IMG/VR virus record: IMGVR_UViG_3300030430_004196
Span: 1 to 31,465 of that record
DNA length: 31,465 nt
Origin: a virus
Direction: 5' to 3' (one strand)
A program made the translations under genes and the position numbers. How positions within the stretch are numbered: the first letter of the stretch is position 1; every line of letters begins with the position of its first letter. The notes beneath the pieces are model-generated. The model made no database searches, had not been told where the DNA came from, and saw only the letters and a program-made list of their open reading frames with translations. Below, in pieces: positions 1 to 7,124 of this stretch.

Positions 1-367
1 ACTGTTCGAAAAGCAAGTGAATTGTTTTTTCAAAAGGGTAATCAAAACAATGCAACACTTGAACACAATGTCAAACTCAAAGGACTAACAGTTGTTGAAA
101 GCTGGATTGTCGAGGGTGAAAATGACAAGAGCAAAAATTATGGCCTTGATATGCCACAAGGAACATGGATGATTTCCATGAAAGTGGATGATGATAAAAT
201 ATGGCAAGAATTTGTAAAAAGCAAAAAAGTTCTTGGATTTAGCATTGAGGGTTATTTTGCAGACAGATTTGAAAGGCCACAAGACAGGTCCATCAAAGAT
301 AAGTTGAGTGAACTAGACAGTGAATACTTACTTGAGGAACTCAAAGAAATGCTTTCCACAAGAGTGA
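1..367. repeat. Left copy of 367-bp terminal redundancy
   Basis: Bases 1-367 match 31099-31465 with no gaps and six substitutions (left positions 3, 249, 252, 327, 342, 357). All six are at third codon positions and are synonymous in the protease frame. This shows the contig closes on itself into a circle of about 31,098 bp. It is not an insertion element: there are no inverted ends, and the repeat lies inside one open reading frame that runs through both copies. Confidence 0.95.
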
Positions 368-1335
368 CTTTGGAATCCTATAATGATTATCCTGATTCCG
401 CTGTCAACAATGCACAAAAAGCTATTGACTTAAACAAGTCGATTGACAATAAATGTATGACACAAGTGGGCAAAATAAGAGCAAGACAAATCAGTCAAAA
501 GAAAAAACTTTCAGAACAAGTTCTTGTTCGTGTGCGGTCATACCTTGAAAGAGCTGAAACTTACTATGATGAAAGTAACATGAAGGCTTGTGGAACAATT
601 GCCTTTTTGGCTTGGGGTGGTAAATCAATGAAAAGATATGTGAATGCAAAACTAAAGACACTTGGTTATGAAAGTCTTGAGGAACATACTACAAAAGTCA
701 TTGATGAAAATTATGCAATAATTGATGACAGACTTGCTTACAGTAGTTTGCAAAAAGCAGTTGACATTTCAAAAGACTTGGGATGCCAGGGTTTCCACAT
801 CCATGAGCTAGATGGTAAAAAGTGGTATATGCCTTGTGAACAGCATAGTGTCAATATGCGATACAAATGTCCAAAAGGTTTTAGGAAAGATTACAAAAAA
901 CACAAATGTGTTAAAATGGCCGAAGTAGGTCCAAGAGGTGGAATTCGAAAAAGTCCAAAAGCACCAAAGTCAGGCACACCAAACCCAAGACCAAAAGGCC
1001 AAGGAACTGCAAAAGGTGATGCATCAACAACTAGGGGTGCAAAAGTTTCTGCAAAAGATTTGGCAGCATTACAAAAAAAAAGTGATGATTTTAATGAGAG
1101 ATACAAAGACAAACTTGGATATGGTGCAACTATTGGTCAATTGAAAGCAGTATTTCAAAGAGGCCTTGGAGCTTTTAACACTTCACACTCACCAAGAATA
1201 AAATCACCAACAGCCTGGGCACAAGCAAGGGTCAATGCATATCTTTATTTGTTAAAGAATGGCAGACCACAAAATCCCAAATACACAGGTGACTTTGACT
1301 TATTACCAAAAAAACATCCAAAAAGTCCAAAATGA
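1..1335 (+). CDS. Prohead protease, XkdF/S78-type, C-terminal part (5' truncated by contig end)
   Basis: The frame is open from base 1 (no start codon needed) to the stop at 1333-1335, 444 residues. Joined to the N-terminal part at 30856 it gives a 525-residue protein. Residues 1-95 hold the protease core: His22 in 'LEHN', the 'VVESWIVE' strand, and Ser81 in 'GFSIEG', the likely catalytic His and Ser of the XkdF-like (Peptidase S78) fold; these become His103 and Ser162 in the joined protein. Family members are usually near 200 residues, so more than 300 residues are extra. The extension has a segment around residues 178-225 with 'ACGTIAFLAWGG', a basic linker, and a C-terminal block 'RGLGAFNTSHSP ... 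WAQARVNAYLYLL ... DFDLLPKKHP' resembling DUF5824. It should process scaffold and capsid during head maturation, which fits the scaffold and capsid genes that follow. The role of the extension is unknown. Confidence 0.85.
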   Translation, partial: TVRKASELFFQKGNQNNATLEHNVKLKGLTVVESWIVEGENDKSKNYGLDMPQGTWMISMKVDDDKIWQEFVKSKKVLGFSIEGYFADRFERPQDRSIKDKLSELDSEYLLEELKEMLSTRVTLESYNDYPDSAVNNAQKAIDLNKSIDNKCMTQVGKIRARQISQKKKLSEQVLVRVRSYLERAETYYDESNMKACGTIAFLAWGGKSMKRYVNAKLKTLGYESLEEHTTKVIDENYAIIDDRLAYSSLQKAVDISKDLGCQGFHIHELDGKKWYMPCEQHSVNMRYKCPKGFRKDYKKHKCVKMAEVGPRGGIRKSPKAPKSGTPNPRPKGQGTAKGDASTTRGAKVSAKDLAALQKKSDDFNERYKDKLGYGATIGQLKAVFQRGLGAFNTSHSPRIKSPTAWAQARVNAYLYLLKNGRPQNPKYTGDFDLLPKKHPKSPK

Positions 1336-1490
1336 AAAGATTTATAAAAAAGATTTACAATTATTATAGGACAACAAGTCCACAGGATGACACAAGAGCT
1401 TGTTTGTGTGAGGACAATACATATTCAAGAAAGTGTTGTGATGGTTCTTTGAGAGCCCAAGGCATTGGTTCAGTCACAGGCACATCCTAA
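1332..1490 (+). CDS. Small Cys-rich phage protein (52 aa)
   Basis: The start overlaps the protease stop as ATGA, so translation is probably coupled. The N-terminus is basic (MKRFIKKIYNYYR), followed by 'ACLCEDNTYSRKCCDG' and 'AQGIGSVTGTS'. The four cysteines are arranged CxC and CC and could bind a metal or form disulfides. From memory, similar short Cys-rich proteins ending in QGIG occur next to capsid genes of Bacteroidota phages; the function is not known. The gap to the next gene (1491-1540) is AT-rich and carries the TTGTA-type element. Confidence 0.7.
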   Translation: MKRFIKKIYNYYRTTSPQDDTRACLCEDNTYSRKCCDGSLRAQGIGSVTGTS

Positions 1491-1517
1491 ATATACAACA
1501 AAAATTAACAAATATTA

Positions 1518-1528
1518 TTGTAATAATA
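1518..1528 (+). promoter_or_regulatory. TTGTAATAATA element upstream of scaffold gene
   Basis: TTGTAATAATA ends 12 bases before the ATG at 1541. The same 11-mer occurs at 6892, with close variants at 4180, 21792 and 30846, always before a structural gene. The preceding bases (TATTATTG) are one mismatch from TAnnTTTG. It could be a promoter or a translation-start element; the sequence alone does not decide. Confidence 0.35.
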
Positions 1529-1540
1529 AACCCTTATTTT

Positions 1541-2128
1541 ATGAAAGCATTAGAAATGTTAAACAAAGTCAAGGAGCTTGTGGGTGTTGAGCTTGAAACA
1601 GAGGTCACACTTGCTCAAGCTACTTTAAAAAACGGAACAGTGATTGAATCTGAAAACTTTTCAAAGGGTTCAGAGGTTTTCATTGTTACTGAAGATGAGA
1701 AGGTTGCCCTTCCTGTTGGCAACTATGAGCTTGAAGATGGTGAGATGTTATCTGTCAAAGAGGAGGGCATCATTGACACTATTGGAAAAGCTGAACAAGA
1801 AACTGAACAAAAAGAAGAAGAACTCACAGAGGAAGTCGAGGAGGTTGAGGCTGCTGAACATGATGACAAAGAAAAAGAAATGAAAGAGCATTATGCAACT
1901 AAAACTGAACTAGAGGAGGTCAAGAAACTTGTTGAGGAGGTTAAAGATATGGTCAAGGCTATGGACCATGGAAAAGAGAAGGAGGAAATGTCAGCTGTTG
2001 CTGAACCACCACAGAGAATAAAACATAGTCCTGAAAAAGTAAACAAGGTCAATGTTCAGATGCCACAAAGGCAACCTGCAACAACTTATGACAGAGTTTT
2101 ACAGAGAATCGCAAATATTAATAAATAA
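1541..2128 (+). CDS. Scaffold-like acidic head assembly protein
   Basis: A 195-residue, very acidic protein between the head protease and the capsid gene, the usual place for a scaffold. Residues 20-80 form a small beta-rich domain ('ATLKNGTVIESENF', 'VFIVTEDEKVALPVG', 'EEGIIDTIG'). Residues 83-150 are rich in Glu and Lys and read as a coiled coil ('TKTELEEVKKLVEEVKDMV'). The tail (about 160-195) is basic and proline-containing and may contact the capsid protein. Scaffolds with a long charged helix are cleaved by the head protease, consistent with the neighbour at 1-1335. I know of similar proteins with the N-terminal beta domain in Bacteroidota phages. No Shine-Dalgarno is visible. Confidence 0.65.
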   Translation: MKALEMLNKVKELVGVELETEVTLAQATLKNGTVIESENFSKGSEVFIVTEDEKVALPVGNYELEDGEMLSVKEEGIIDTIGKAEQETEQKEEELTEEVEEVEAAEHDDKEKEMKEHYATKTELEEVKKLVEEVKDMVKAMDHGKEKEEMSAVAEPPQRIKHSPEKVNKVNVQMPQRQPATTYDRVLQRIANINK

Positions 2129-2132
2129 TAAT

Positions 2133-3080
2133 ATGAAAAGGAAAATTGATTTAAGTACGACCACATCAATCACCACAACTTATGAGGGTGAATACAAAGG
2201 TCAGATAATTTCTGCTGCTTTACTTTCAGGTAAAACTTTGGCAGAGGAAAACCTTACAATTAAACCGAATATCAATTTTAAAGAAGTAATTCAAAAAATT
2301 GCTACGGATGACATTGTAAAAAATGCTTCCTGTGACTTTTCACCACAAAGCACTTTGACGTTGAGTGAGAGGGTGTTACAGGTTGAGGAGTTTCAGGTGA
2401 ATTTACAACTTTGTAAAAAAGATTTTGTCAGTTCATATCTAGGTATGGAAATGCTCCCATCTGCAATGGGTCGCCAATTGCCTGATAGTTTTGCTGACTT
2501 TTTAATGGCTCATGTTGCAGACAAAGTTTCACAAAGAATTGAAACAACAATTTGGAATGGAACAAATGCAACAAGCGGTCAATTCGATGGATTTAAAACA
2601 ACACTACTTGCTGACAGCGATGTTGTTGATGTTGCAGGAACTACATCGACCACAGCAAATGTTATTGATGAAATTCAAAAAGTTTTTGCAGCAATTCCAA
2701 GTGCAGTGTTTGGTGAGGAGGACCTGTTGATTTACTTACCATCTAATATGTATAGAAACTATATTTCTGCACTAGGTGGATTTGGTTCAAGTGGCCTTGG
2801 TGCTGCTGGTACAGATAACAAAGGGCCACAATGGTATGGTGGCGGACCTTTGAGCTTTTCAGGTGTTAAGATTGCTCATGCACCTGGACTTGCAAGTGAC
2901 ACAGCAGTTGCAGCACAGAAATCAAACTTGTTCTTTGGATGTTCTCTTTTATCAGATACATCAGAGGCAAAATTGATTGACATGACTGACATTGATGGCA
3001 GTAACAATGTACGAGTAATTTTAAGATATGCAGCTGGAATCCAGCATGGTATTGGTTCAGACATTGTTTTATATTCATAA
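2133..3080 (+). CDS. Major capsid protein (HK97-fold, Bacteroidota phage type)
   Basis: A 315-residue protein just after the scaffold-like gene, spaced by four bases. The frame is open upstream to 2052, but ATG 2133 was chosen because it leaves the scaffold gene intact and is preceded by an AT-rich leader (AATAATAAT). Features fitting a capsid subunit are a long central region with 'MLPSAMGRQLPDSFADFLMAHVADKVSQ' split here as a helix rich in acidic and hydrophobic residues, the 'WNGTNATSGQFDGF' loop typical of HK97-fold proteins of this group, a P-domain-like 'LLIYLPSNMYRNYISALGG', and a C-terminal 'VRVILRYAAGIQHGIGSDIV' that is the best preserved part in related capsids. Size, position and motifs agree; the fold assignment is from recognition, not alignment. 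Confidence 0.85.
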   Translation: MKRKIDLSTTTSITTTYEGEYKGQIISAALLSGKTLAEENLTIKPNINFKEVIQKIATDDIVKNASCDFSPQSTLTLSERVLQVEEFQVNLQLCKKDFVSSYLGMEMLPSAMGRQLPDSFADFLMAHVADKVSQRIETTIWNGTNATSGQFDGFKTTLLADSDVVDVAGTTSTTANVIDEIQKVFAAIPSAVFGEEDLLIYLPSNMYRNYISALGGFGSSGLGAAGTDNKGPQWYGGGPLSFSGVKIAHAPGLASDTAVAAQKSNLFFGCSLLSDTSEAKLIDMTDIDGSNNVRVILRYAAGIQHGIGSDIVLYS

Positions 3081-3099
3081 TATTAAAAATTAGAAAGAT

Positions 3100-3510
3100 A
3101 TGGGAACAACAATAACATTCAGTAACGATGTTGAAAGAATCAAAGATGTTACAGAGGCAATCAGCGTAGGTGGCACACTTACAATGGCAGATTCAGGGAA
3201 AATTATCCTTGTTTCAGGAACAGGTGGCACTGTAACACTTCCAGCTCCAACTGCTGGTTTTAACATTCGATTTGTAACAAGTGGTGGCCTTACAACTGCA
3301 AACACTGTCATCGCAGGTGGCACAGCAGATGTGATGGAGGGTTCAATCATTGTTGCAGGTGCAGTGGTTGATGTAGATGCAGCCGACCAATTAAATTTTG
3401 TACATACAGCAGACAATGTTGGGGATTTCGTTGACATTTGGAGTGATGGCACTTCATACTTTGTCTTTGGAAATGCTTTAAACAGTGGAGGCATTACAGC
3501 AACAGGTTAA
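3100..3510 (+). CDS. Putative capsid decoration protein
   Basis: A 136-residue protein rich in Gly, Thr, Ala and Val, with alternating short beta strands ('GTLTMADSGKIILVSGTGG', 'VTLPAPTAGFNIRFV', 'VDIWSDGTSYFVFG'). This pattern is common in small phage proteins that coat the capsid or trimerise on it, and the gene sits directly after the capsid gene where decoration proteins are usual. There are no cysteines and no membrane segment. The 19-base gap upstream has an A-rich leader without a Shine-Dalgarno. A trimeric neck or fibre protein is an alternative. Confidence 0.5.
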   Translation: MGTTITFSNDVERIKDVTEAISVGGTLTMADSGKIILVSGTGGTVTLPAPTAGFNIRFVTSGGLTTANTVIAGGTADVMEGSIIVAGAVVDVDAADQLNFVHTADNVGDFVDIWSDGTSYFVFGNALNSGGITATG

Positions 3511-3517
3511 TAATAAC

Positions 3518-3538
3518 AGGTGGCTGAAATTGCTACCT
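3518..3538 (+). other. Hairpin between decoration and tail-tube genes
   Basis: AGGTGGC and GCTACCT pair over seven bases (one G-U) around a seven-base loop, just after the stop at 3508-3510. No U-tract follows, so it is not a classical terminator. It may slow RNA decay or mark a processing site that lets capsid-side and tail-tube transcripts differ in level. Confidence 0.4.
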
Positions 3539-3555
3539 AACTAAAAAAATTAATT

Positions 3556-4104
3556 ATGGCTTGTACATTATCAATTGGAAGGAAAGTACCATGCAAAGAT
3601 GTAGTTGGTGGAATCAAAGATGTATTCTTTTTTGACTTTGGTTCAATCACTGCTGGTTTTGATGGCGTTGACACAGATGTGATAGATGATTTAGGAACAG
3701 TTACTTGTTTTAATTATGAAGTAAAAGGAAATTCTAGCTTTGAGCAAACAATCACAAGCTCAAGAGAAAATGGAACAACTTTCTTTGAACAAACTTTGAA
3801 TTTGACTTTGACTAAATTGACTGTTCAGGACCACAAAGAGTTGAAACTTTTATCATTTGCAAGACCCCATGTGGTTATTGCAGATTATAATGGTAATGCT
3901 TTTATGATGGGCCTAGAGCATGGAGCTGATGTTTCAGGCGGAACGATTGTGACAGGTGCTAGTATGGGTGATTTGAGTGGCTATACACTAACACTAACTG
4001 CACAAGAGCTTAAACCAGCAAACTTCTTGGAAGGTGCAACAGCAGCTAATCCATTTGCAGGTTTATCGAACACTGTAACAGTTACAGAGGGAACTAACAG
4101 CTAA
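3556..4104 (+). CDS. Putative major tail (tube) protein
   Basis: A 182-residue protein. The N-terminus 'CTLSIGRKVPCKDVVGGIKDV' (positions 3-23, two cysteines) is a signature I recognise from Bacteroidota phage structural genes. The middle ('TFFEQTLNLTLTKLTVQDHKEL') and the end ('GYTLTLTAQELKPA') are strand-rich, and 'HVVIADYNGNAFMMGLEHG' is typical of this set. Such proteins look like tail-tube subunits: compact, beta-rich, 150-200 residues, highly expressed. A strong terminator follows immediately, so the capsid-to-tube block probably forms one transcript. A second decoration protein is the alternative. ATG 3556 follows the common AATTAATTATGGC context. Confidence 0.55.
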   Translation: MACTLSIGRKVPCKDVVGGIKDVFFFDFGSITAGFDGVDTDVIDDLGTVTCFNYEVKGNSSFEQTITSSRENGTTFFEQTLNLTLTKLTVQDHKELKLLSFARPHVVIADYNGNAFMMGLEHGADVSGGTIVTGASMGDLSGYTLTLTAQELKPANFLEGATAANPFAGLSNTVTVTEGTNS

Positions 4105-4126
4105 AATAGATTTGTTTACTATTCAT

Positions 4127-4157
4127 AAAGGGTGACTTTACAGTTGCCCTTTTTTTA
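4127..4157 (+). terminator. Intrinsic terminator after tail-tube gene
   Basis: AAAGGGTGAC pairs with GTTGCCCTTT (ten pairs including two G-U) around a six-base loop, followed by a T-run. It lies 22 bases after the stop of the 3556 gene and closes the capsid block. Confidence 0.85.
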
Positions 4158-4177
4158 TAACAAAATTTGATTTATTT

Positions 4178-4189
4178 GGTTGTATATAT
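4178..4189 (+). promoter_or_regulatory. GGTTGTATATAT element before 4190 gene
   Basis: The stretch running into the start codon (GGTTGTATATATATG) matches the one at 21791 (GGTTGTATTATTATG) at 13 of 15 positions. Both follow a terminator and begin a structural unit. Because it abuts the ATG it would give an almost leaderless mRNA if it marks a promoter. Confidence 0.35.
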
Positions 4190-4534
4190 ATGATTATATT
4201 GCAAGAAAGCGGTTCATCACAAAACATTGACTTTATTCCAAGAAGTTTTACAAGTGGGCGGAGTTACAGTGTTTCAATTGTCAATGAAGTTTCAAACAAA
4301 GAAATACACAGTGCAACAACAACAGGAATAACAAGCAACTTATATTTCAACAGATATTCCGCAATCTTTGCAACTAAACAAGATATATTTTACAACATCA
4401 CAATCAAAGATGGGTCAACTGTAATTTTTAAAGACAAGATATTTTGCACAAACCAAACAGACTTGACAAATTACAGCGTGAACAATGGTGTTTACAGGAC
4501 CAACAGTGATGCAAATGAATTTATTACAGTATAA
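4190..4534 (+). CDS. Small beta-rich structural protein, conserved in Bacteroidota phages
   Basis: A 114-residue protein with no membrane segment, rich in Ser, Thr, Asn and aromatic residues. It reads as a small beta sandwich: 'YSVSIVNEVSNKEI', 'IFYNITIKDGSTVIFKDKI', then 'IFCTNQTDLTNYSVNNGVY', a pattern that I recall from short proteins encoded just before Bacteroidota phage portals. Its stop overlaps the portal start (TAATG at 4532-4536), suggesting coupled translation. The job is unknown; a head or neck accessory protein is likely from position. It is the first gene after the 4127 terminator. Confidence 0.5.
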   Translation: MIILQESGSSQNIDFIPRSFTSGRSYSVSIVNEVSNKEIHSATTTGITSNLYFNRYSAIFATKQDIFYNITIKDGSTVIFKDKIFCTNQTDLTNYSVNNGVYRTNSDANEFITV

Positions 4535-6294
4535 TGGACAACCTACACATTGTAAACCTAGCATCTTATAACAGGCCACAAATAAAAGAGGACAAAAAAC
4601 TCGATTATGTCAAAATTGGTGAGGACAATGATTATTACACCTATTTAATTGACCTGTTCACAAATTCAACAACAAATCATGCAATCATTACATCAGTTGC
4701 AAATATGATTTATGGAAAAGGAATTGATGCACTTGACAGTGCAACAAAGACTGATGAGTATGCAGCACTGAAATCTATATTCAACAATGAATGTTTGAGA
4801 AAGATTTGTTTGGATTTAAAACTTCTAGGTGAGGCAAGTTTCCAGGTAATTTATCAAAATGGCAGAGTTCACAAAGCAGAACACTTTCCAAGGCAAACAC
4901 TACGACCTGAAAAGATGGATGATGAGGGTGAAATCAAAGCCTATTATTATTCAGCAGATTGGGCCAAAGTTAAACAAGGTGAGGAGCTGAAAAGAATTGC
5001 TGCATTTGGATATGGCAACAAAGTTGAACCTGAAATCAAAGTCATAAGAAAATATGTTTCAGGGTTTGATTATACGAGTTTGCCAGATTATATTGGAGGG
5101 ACTGCCTATGCAGAAATGGAAAGCGACATTTCAGATTATCTTATCAATGACATTCAGTGTGGTTTTTCAGGAACTAAAGTAATTAATTTCAACAATGGTG
5201 TGCCTGACAGAGAAAAACAACTCCAAGTCAAGCAAGACATCATGAACAAATTAAGTGGTTCACTTGGTGAAAAGATAATTGTTGCATTTAATAACAATGC
5301 AGAAAGTAAAACAACTGTTGATGATTTACCACTGAATGATGCACCAGCACACTATGAATATTTGGCAAGAGAATGTGCAAACAAACTTATTGTGGCCCAT
5401 AAAGTCACAAGTCCACTTTTGTTGGGTATTAGAACAGAAAACCAAGGACTAGGTTCAAATGCAGATGAGATTAAAACAGCAGCATTGCTTTTTGACAACA
5501 TTACAATAAAACCATATCAGGAATTAATTATTGATAGTATGGACCAAATACTTGCTGTTAATGATATTAGTTTAAAACTTTACTTTAAAACATTACAGCC
5601 TTTGAGCTTTATTGAAACAGACAATGCAGTCACAGATGAGGCAAGAGAGGAGGAAACAGGTGTTAAACTATCTGAAAACAATTTAAATGATGCAGAGGCC
5701 TTTGATTTGATAAAAGATTTAGGCGAGGATGAACAAGACCTTTTTGAACAAGGATATGTGATTATTGATGAAAGGCCTGTTGATTTAGAGGAGGAGGATT
5801 TCCTTGACCAACAACTTGAACTTGCAAGAGTTCCAGGAGCAGGGAATGCAACAAAAAAAAGCAGCTTGGATGATGTGACAGACAGTGGCCGAAGATACAT
5901 TGTACGCTATCAATACAGTCCATTATCTGTGAGCAACAATTCAAGAGAGTTTTGCAGAAAAATGGTTGCTGCCAAAAAAGTATATAGAAAAGAGGATTTG
6001 GATAAACAAAGCGGTGCAAATAGTGAACTTGCAGCAAAAGGTGAATCAACATATAATTTGTTTTTGTTCAAGGGCGGAGCTAATTGTAAACACATTTTTT
6101 TACGAAAAACATACTACTTTGAATCTGATGGTGTCAAGACAGACCCCAACAATCCAAATGCCAAGAACAGACTAATTTACAGAAGTAAAAGAAGTCAAGA
6201 GGGTATCACAGCACCAAGTGCGGACCAAGAATCACCACTTGTTAGCACAAGGCCAATTGATATGCCAAATAAAGGATATAAAAACCCCAGATAA
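4534..6294 (+). CDS. Portal protein with C-terminal extension
   Basis: 586 residues. The first 420 or so read as a portal: 'DYYTYLIDLFTNSTTNHAIITSVANMIYGKG', split here as an entry helix and clip, then 'LLGEASFQVIYQNGRVH', 'HFPRQTLRPEKMDDEGEIKA' and a late helical part with 'LLLGIRTENQGLGSNADEIK' and 'QELIIDSMDQILAVNDI'. The portal forms the dodecameric DNA gate of the head. A linker (about 415-445) rich in Glu and Asp leads to a separate C-terminal domain of about 140 residues ('GRRYIVRYQYSPL', 'SREFCRKMVAAKKVYRKEDL', 'CKHIFLRKTYYF', 'RPIDMPNKGY') with conserved Cys and His; I recall this domain on Bacteroidota portals or MuF-like head proteins. So the gene looks like a portal fused to a head-morphogenesis module. 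Confidence 0.8.
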   Translation: MDNLHIVNLASYNRPQIKEDKKLDYVKIGEDNDYYTYLIDLFTNSTTNHAIITSVANMIYGKGIDALDSATKTDEYAALKSIFNNECLRKICLDLKLLGEASFQVIYQNGRVHKAEHFPRQTLRPEKMDDEGEIKAYYYSADWAKVKQGEELKRIAAFGYGNKVEPEIKVIRKYVSGFDYTSLPDYIGGTAYAEMESDISDYLINDIQCGFSGTKVINFNNGVPDREKQLQVKQDIMNKLSGSLGEKIIVAFNNNAESKTTVDDLPLNDAPAHYEYLARECANKLIVAHKVTSPLLLGIRTENQGLGSNADEIKTAALLFDNITIKPYQELIIDSMDQILAVNDISLKLYFKTLQPLSFIETDNAVTDEAREEETGVKLSENNLNDAEAFDLIKDLGEDEQDLFEQGYVIIDERPVDLEEEDFLDQQLELARVPGAGNATKKSSLDDVTDSGRRYIVRYQYSPLSVSNNSREFCRKMVAAKKVYRKEDLDKQSGANSELAAKGESTYNLFLFKGGANCKHIFLRKTYYFESDGVKTDPNNPNAKNRLIYRSKRSQEGITAPSADQESPLVSTRPIDMPNKGYKNPR

Positions 6295-6296
6295 TT

Positions 6297-6812
6297 ATGG
6301 CAGATTTTGCACTTTTTGTTACAAGGGCGGATGTTGTAAAATTCACATCAGCCAACGGAAATATCGACACAGACAGCTTTATCCAATATCTGAAAGAGGC
6401 CCAAGATATTCACATACAAAACTATCTTGGAACAAAGTTATATGAAAAGCTCCAAGCGGATGTGATAGCTAATCCATCAACACTAACAGGAAATTATCAA
6501 ACACTTGTCAATACACACATAAAACCTTGTCTAGTTCATTGGGCAATGGTTCGTGCTTTGCCTTTTTTGACTTACACAGTTTCAAACAAAGGTGTGTTCA
6601 AAGGAACAAGTGAAAATGCAGAAAGCATTACAAAAGAGGAGCTTGACTATTTAGTTGAGAAAGAAAGGGAAACTGCACAATATTACACAGACAGGTTGAT
6701 TGATTTTTTAGTTTTCAATTCACCATCAATGTTTCCTGAATACTATACAAACAACAATGATGACAGACACCCACTGAAAGGTGGCACTGATTTCGAGGGT
6801 TGGGTTCTATGA
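6297..6812 (+). CDS. Head-tail connector (DUF6712-like)
   Basis: A mostly helical protein of 171 residues directly after the portal, two bases apart. 'IQYLKEAQDIHIQNYLGTKL' followed by 'YEKLQADVI' and the helix 'LVNTHIKPCLVHWAMVRALPFL' are the pattern of the DUF6712 family, thought to be the first head-tail connector. It should form a ring under the portal that joins head and tail. The late helix 'YTDRLIDFLV' and a flexible polar C-terminus follow. The start is ATG 6297 in the TAATTATGGC context. Confidence 0.7.
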   Translation: MADFALFVTRADVVKFTSANGNIDTDSFIQYLKEAQDIHIQNYLGTKLYEKLQADVIANPSTLTGNYQTLVNTHIKPCLVHWAMVRALPFLTYTVSNKGVFKGTSENAESITKEELDYLVEKERETAQYYTDRLIDFLVFNSPSMFPEYYTNNNDDRHPLKGGTDFEGWVL

Positions 6813-6928
6813 GAAAATATAAACCAAAGCAAGAAAATGTTACAAAGCTCAAAAAGTATTTGGCTTATATAACAAAAAACAAAAAAAAAGATTGTAATAA
6901 TATAAATAATTATGGCAAACACAGTTAA
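6809..6928 (+). CDS. Small basic protein (39 aa)
   Basis: Starts with an ATGA overlap on the connector stop. The sequence begins MRKYKPKQENVTKLKKYLAY and is strongly basic through 'KNKKKD'. The last six codons overlap the next gene, which starts at 6912 in another frame. Lys-rich tiny proteins here could bind DNA in the head or be nonfunctional; support is the coupled start and the absence of another gene in the stretch. Confidence 0.45.
   Translation: MRKYKPKQENVTKLKKYLAYITKNKKKDCNNINNYGKHS
6892..6902 (+). promoter_or_regulatory. TTGTAATAATA element before 6912 gene
   Basis: Identical over 11 bases to 1518-1528 and nine bases before the ATG at 6912. It sits inside the end of the small basic ORF. 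The shared flank AAAAAAAGATTGTA also occurs at 30846. Confidence 0.35.
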
Positions 6929-7112
6929 TTGGGGAAAGGTTTATTGTAACATGGTAACCAATAACAGTTGGGGAGTTGACATTGCATATACAACAAATGC
7001 AATCAATGACCTTTCAACACCAACTTGTTGGACCACATTTACAATAAGTGCTGATTCAACAGAGTTCACAGCTGACACAACAACAATAACTGCGGATGTT
7101 CACTTTATATAA
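6912..7112 (+). CDS. Small structural protein with [TS]AD heptad repeats (66 aa)
   Basis: Residues 1-42 hold 'MANTVNWGKVYCNMVTNNSW' and 'TPTCWTTF', with conserved-looking Trp and Cys. Residues 45-66 form three seven-residue repeats beginning with Ala-Asp: SADSTEF, TADTTTI, TADVHFI. The same repeat type occurs in the large tail protein at 25957. Repeats like this could form a beta-solenoid or a trimer interface. The gene sits between the connector and the fibre genes and is likely a tail or fibre accessory protein. The function is inferred only. Confidence 0.55.
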   Translation: MANTVNWGKVYCNMVTNNSWGVDIAYTTNAINDLSTPTCWTTFTISADSTEFTADTTTITADVHFI

Positions 7113-7124
7113 AAAAAATAAGAT

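Noticed and set aside
1-367. Terminal repeat as an insertion sequence or transposon end
   Set aside because: The repeat is coding throughout, lacks inverted ends and target duplications, and falls exactly at both contig ends, as expected for a circular or terminally redundant phage map.
938-1144. Second-frame ORF within the protease gene (68 codons)
   Set aside because: Gln/Lys-rich shadow of a basic linker region; no motif and no sensible start.
2052-2132. Upstream extension of the capsid frame
   Set aside because: It would overlap the scaffold gene by 77 bases and add a Cys/Gln-rich stretch unlike capsid N-termini. ATG 2133 has the usual AT-rich leader.
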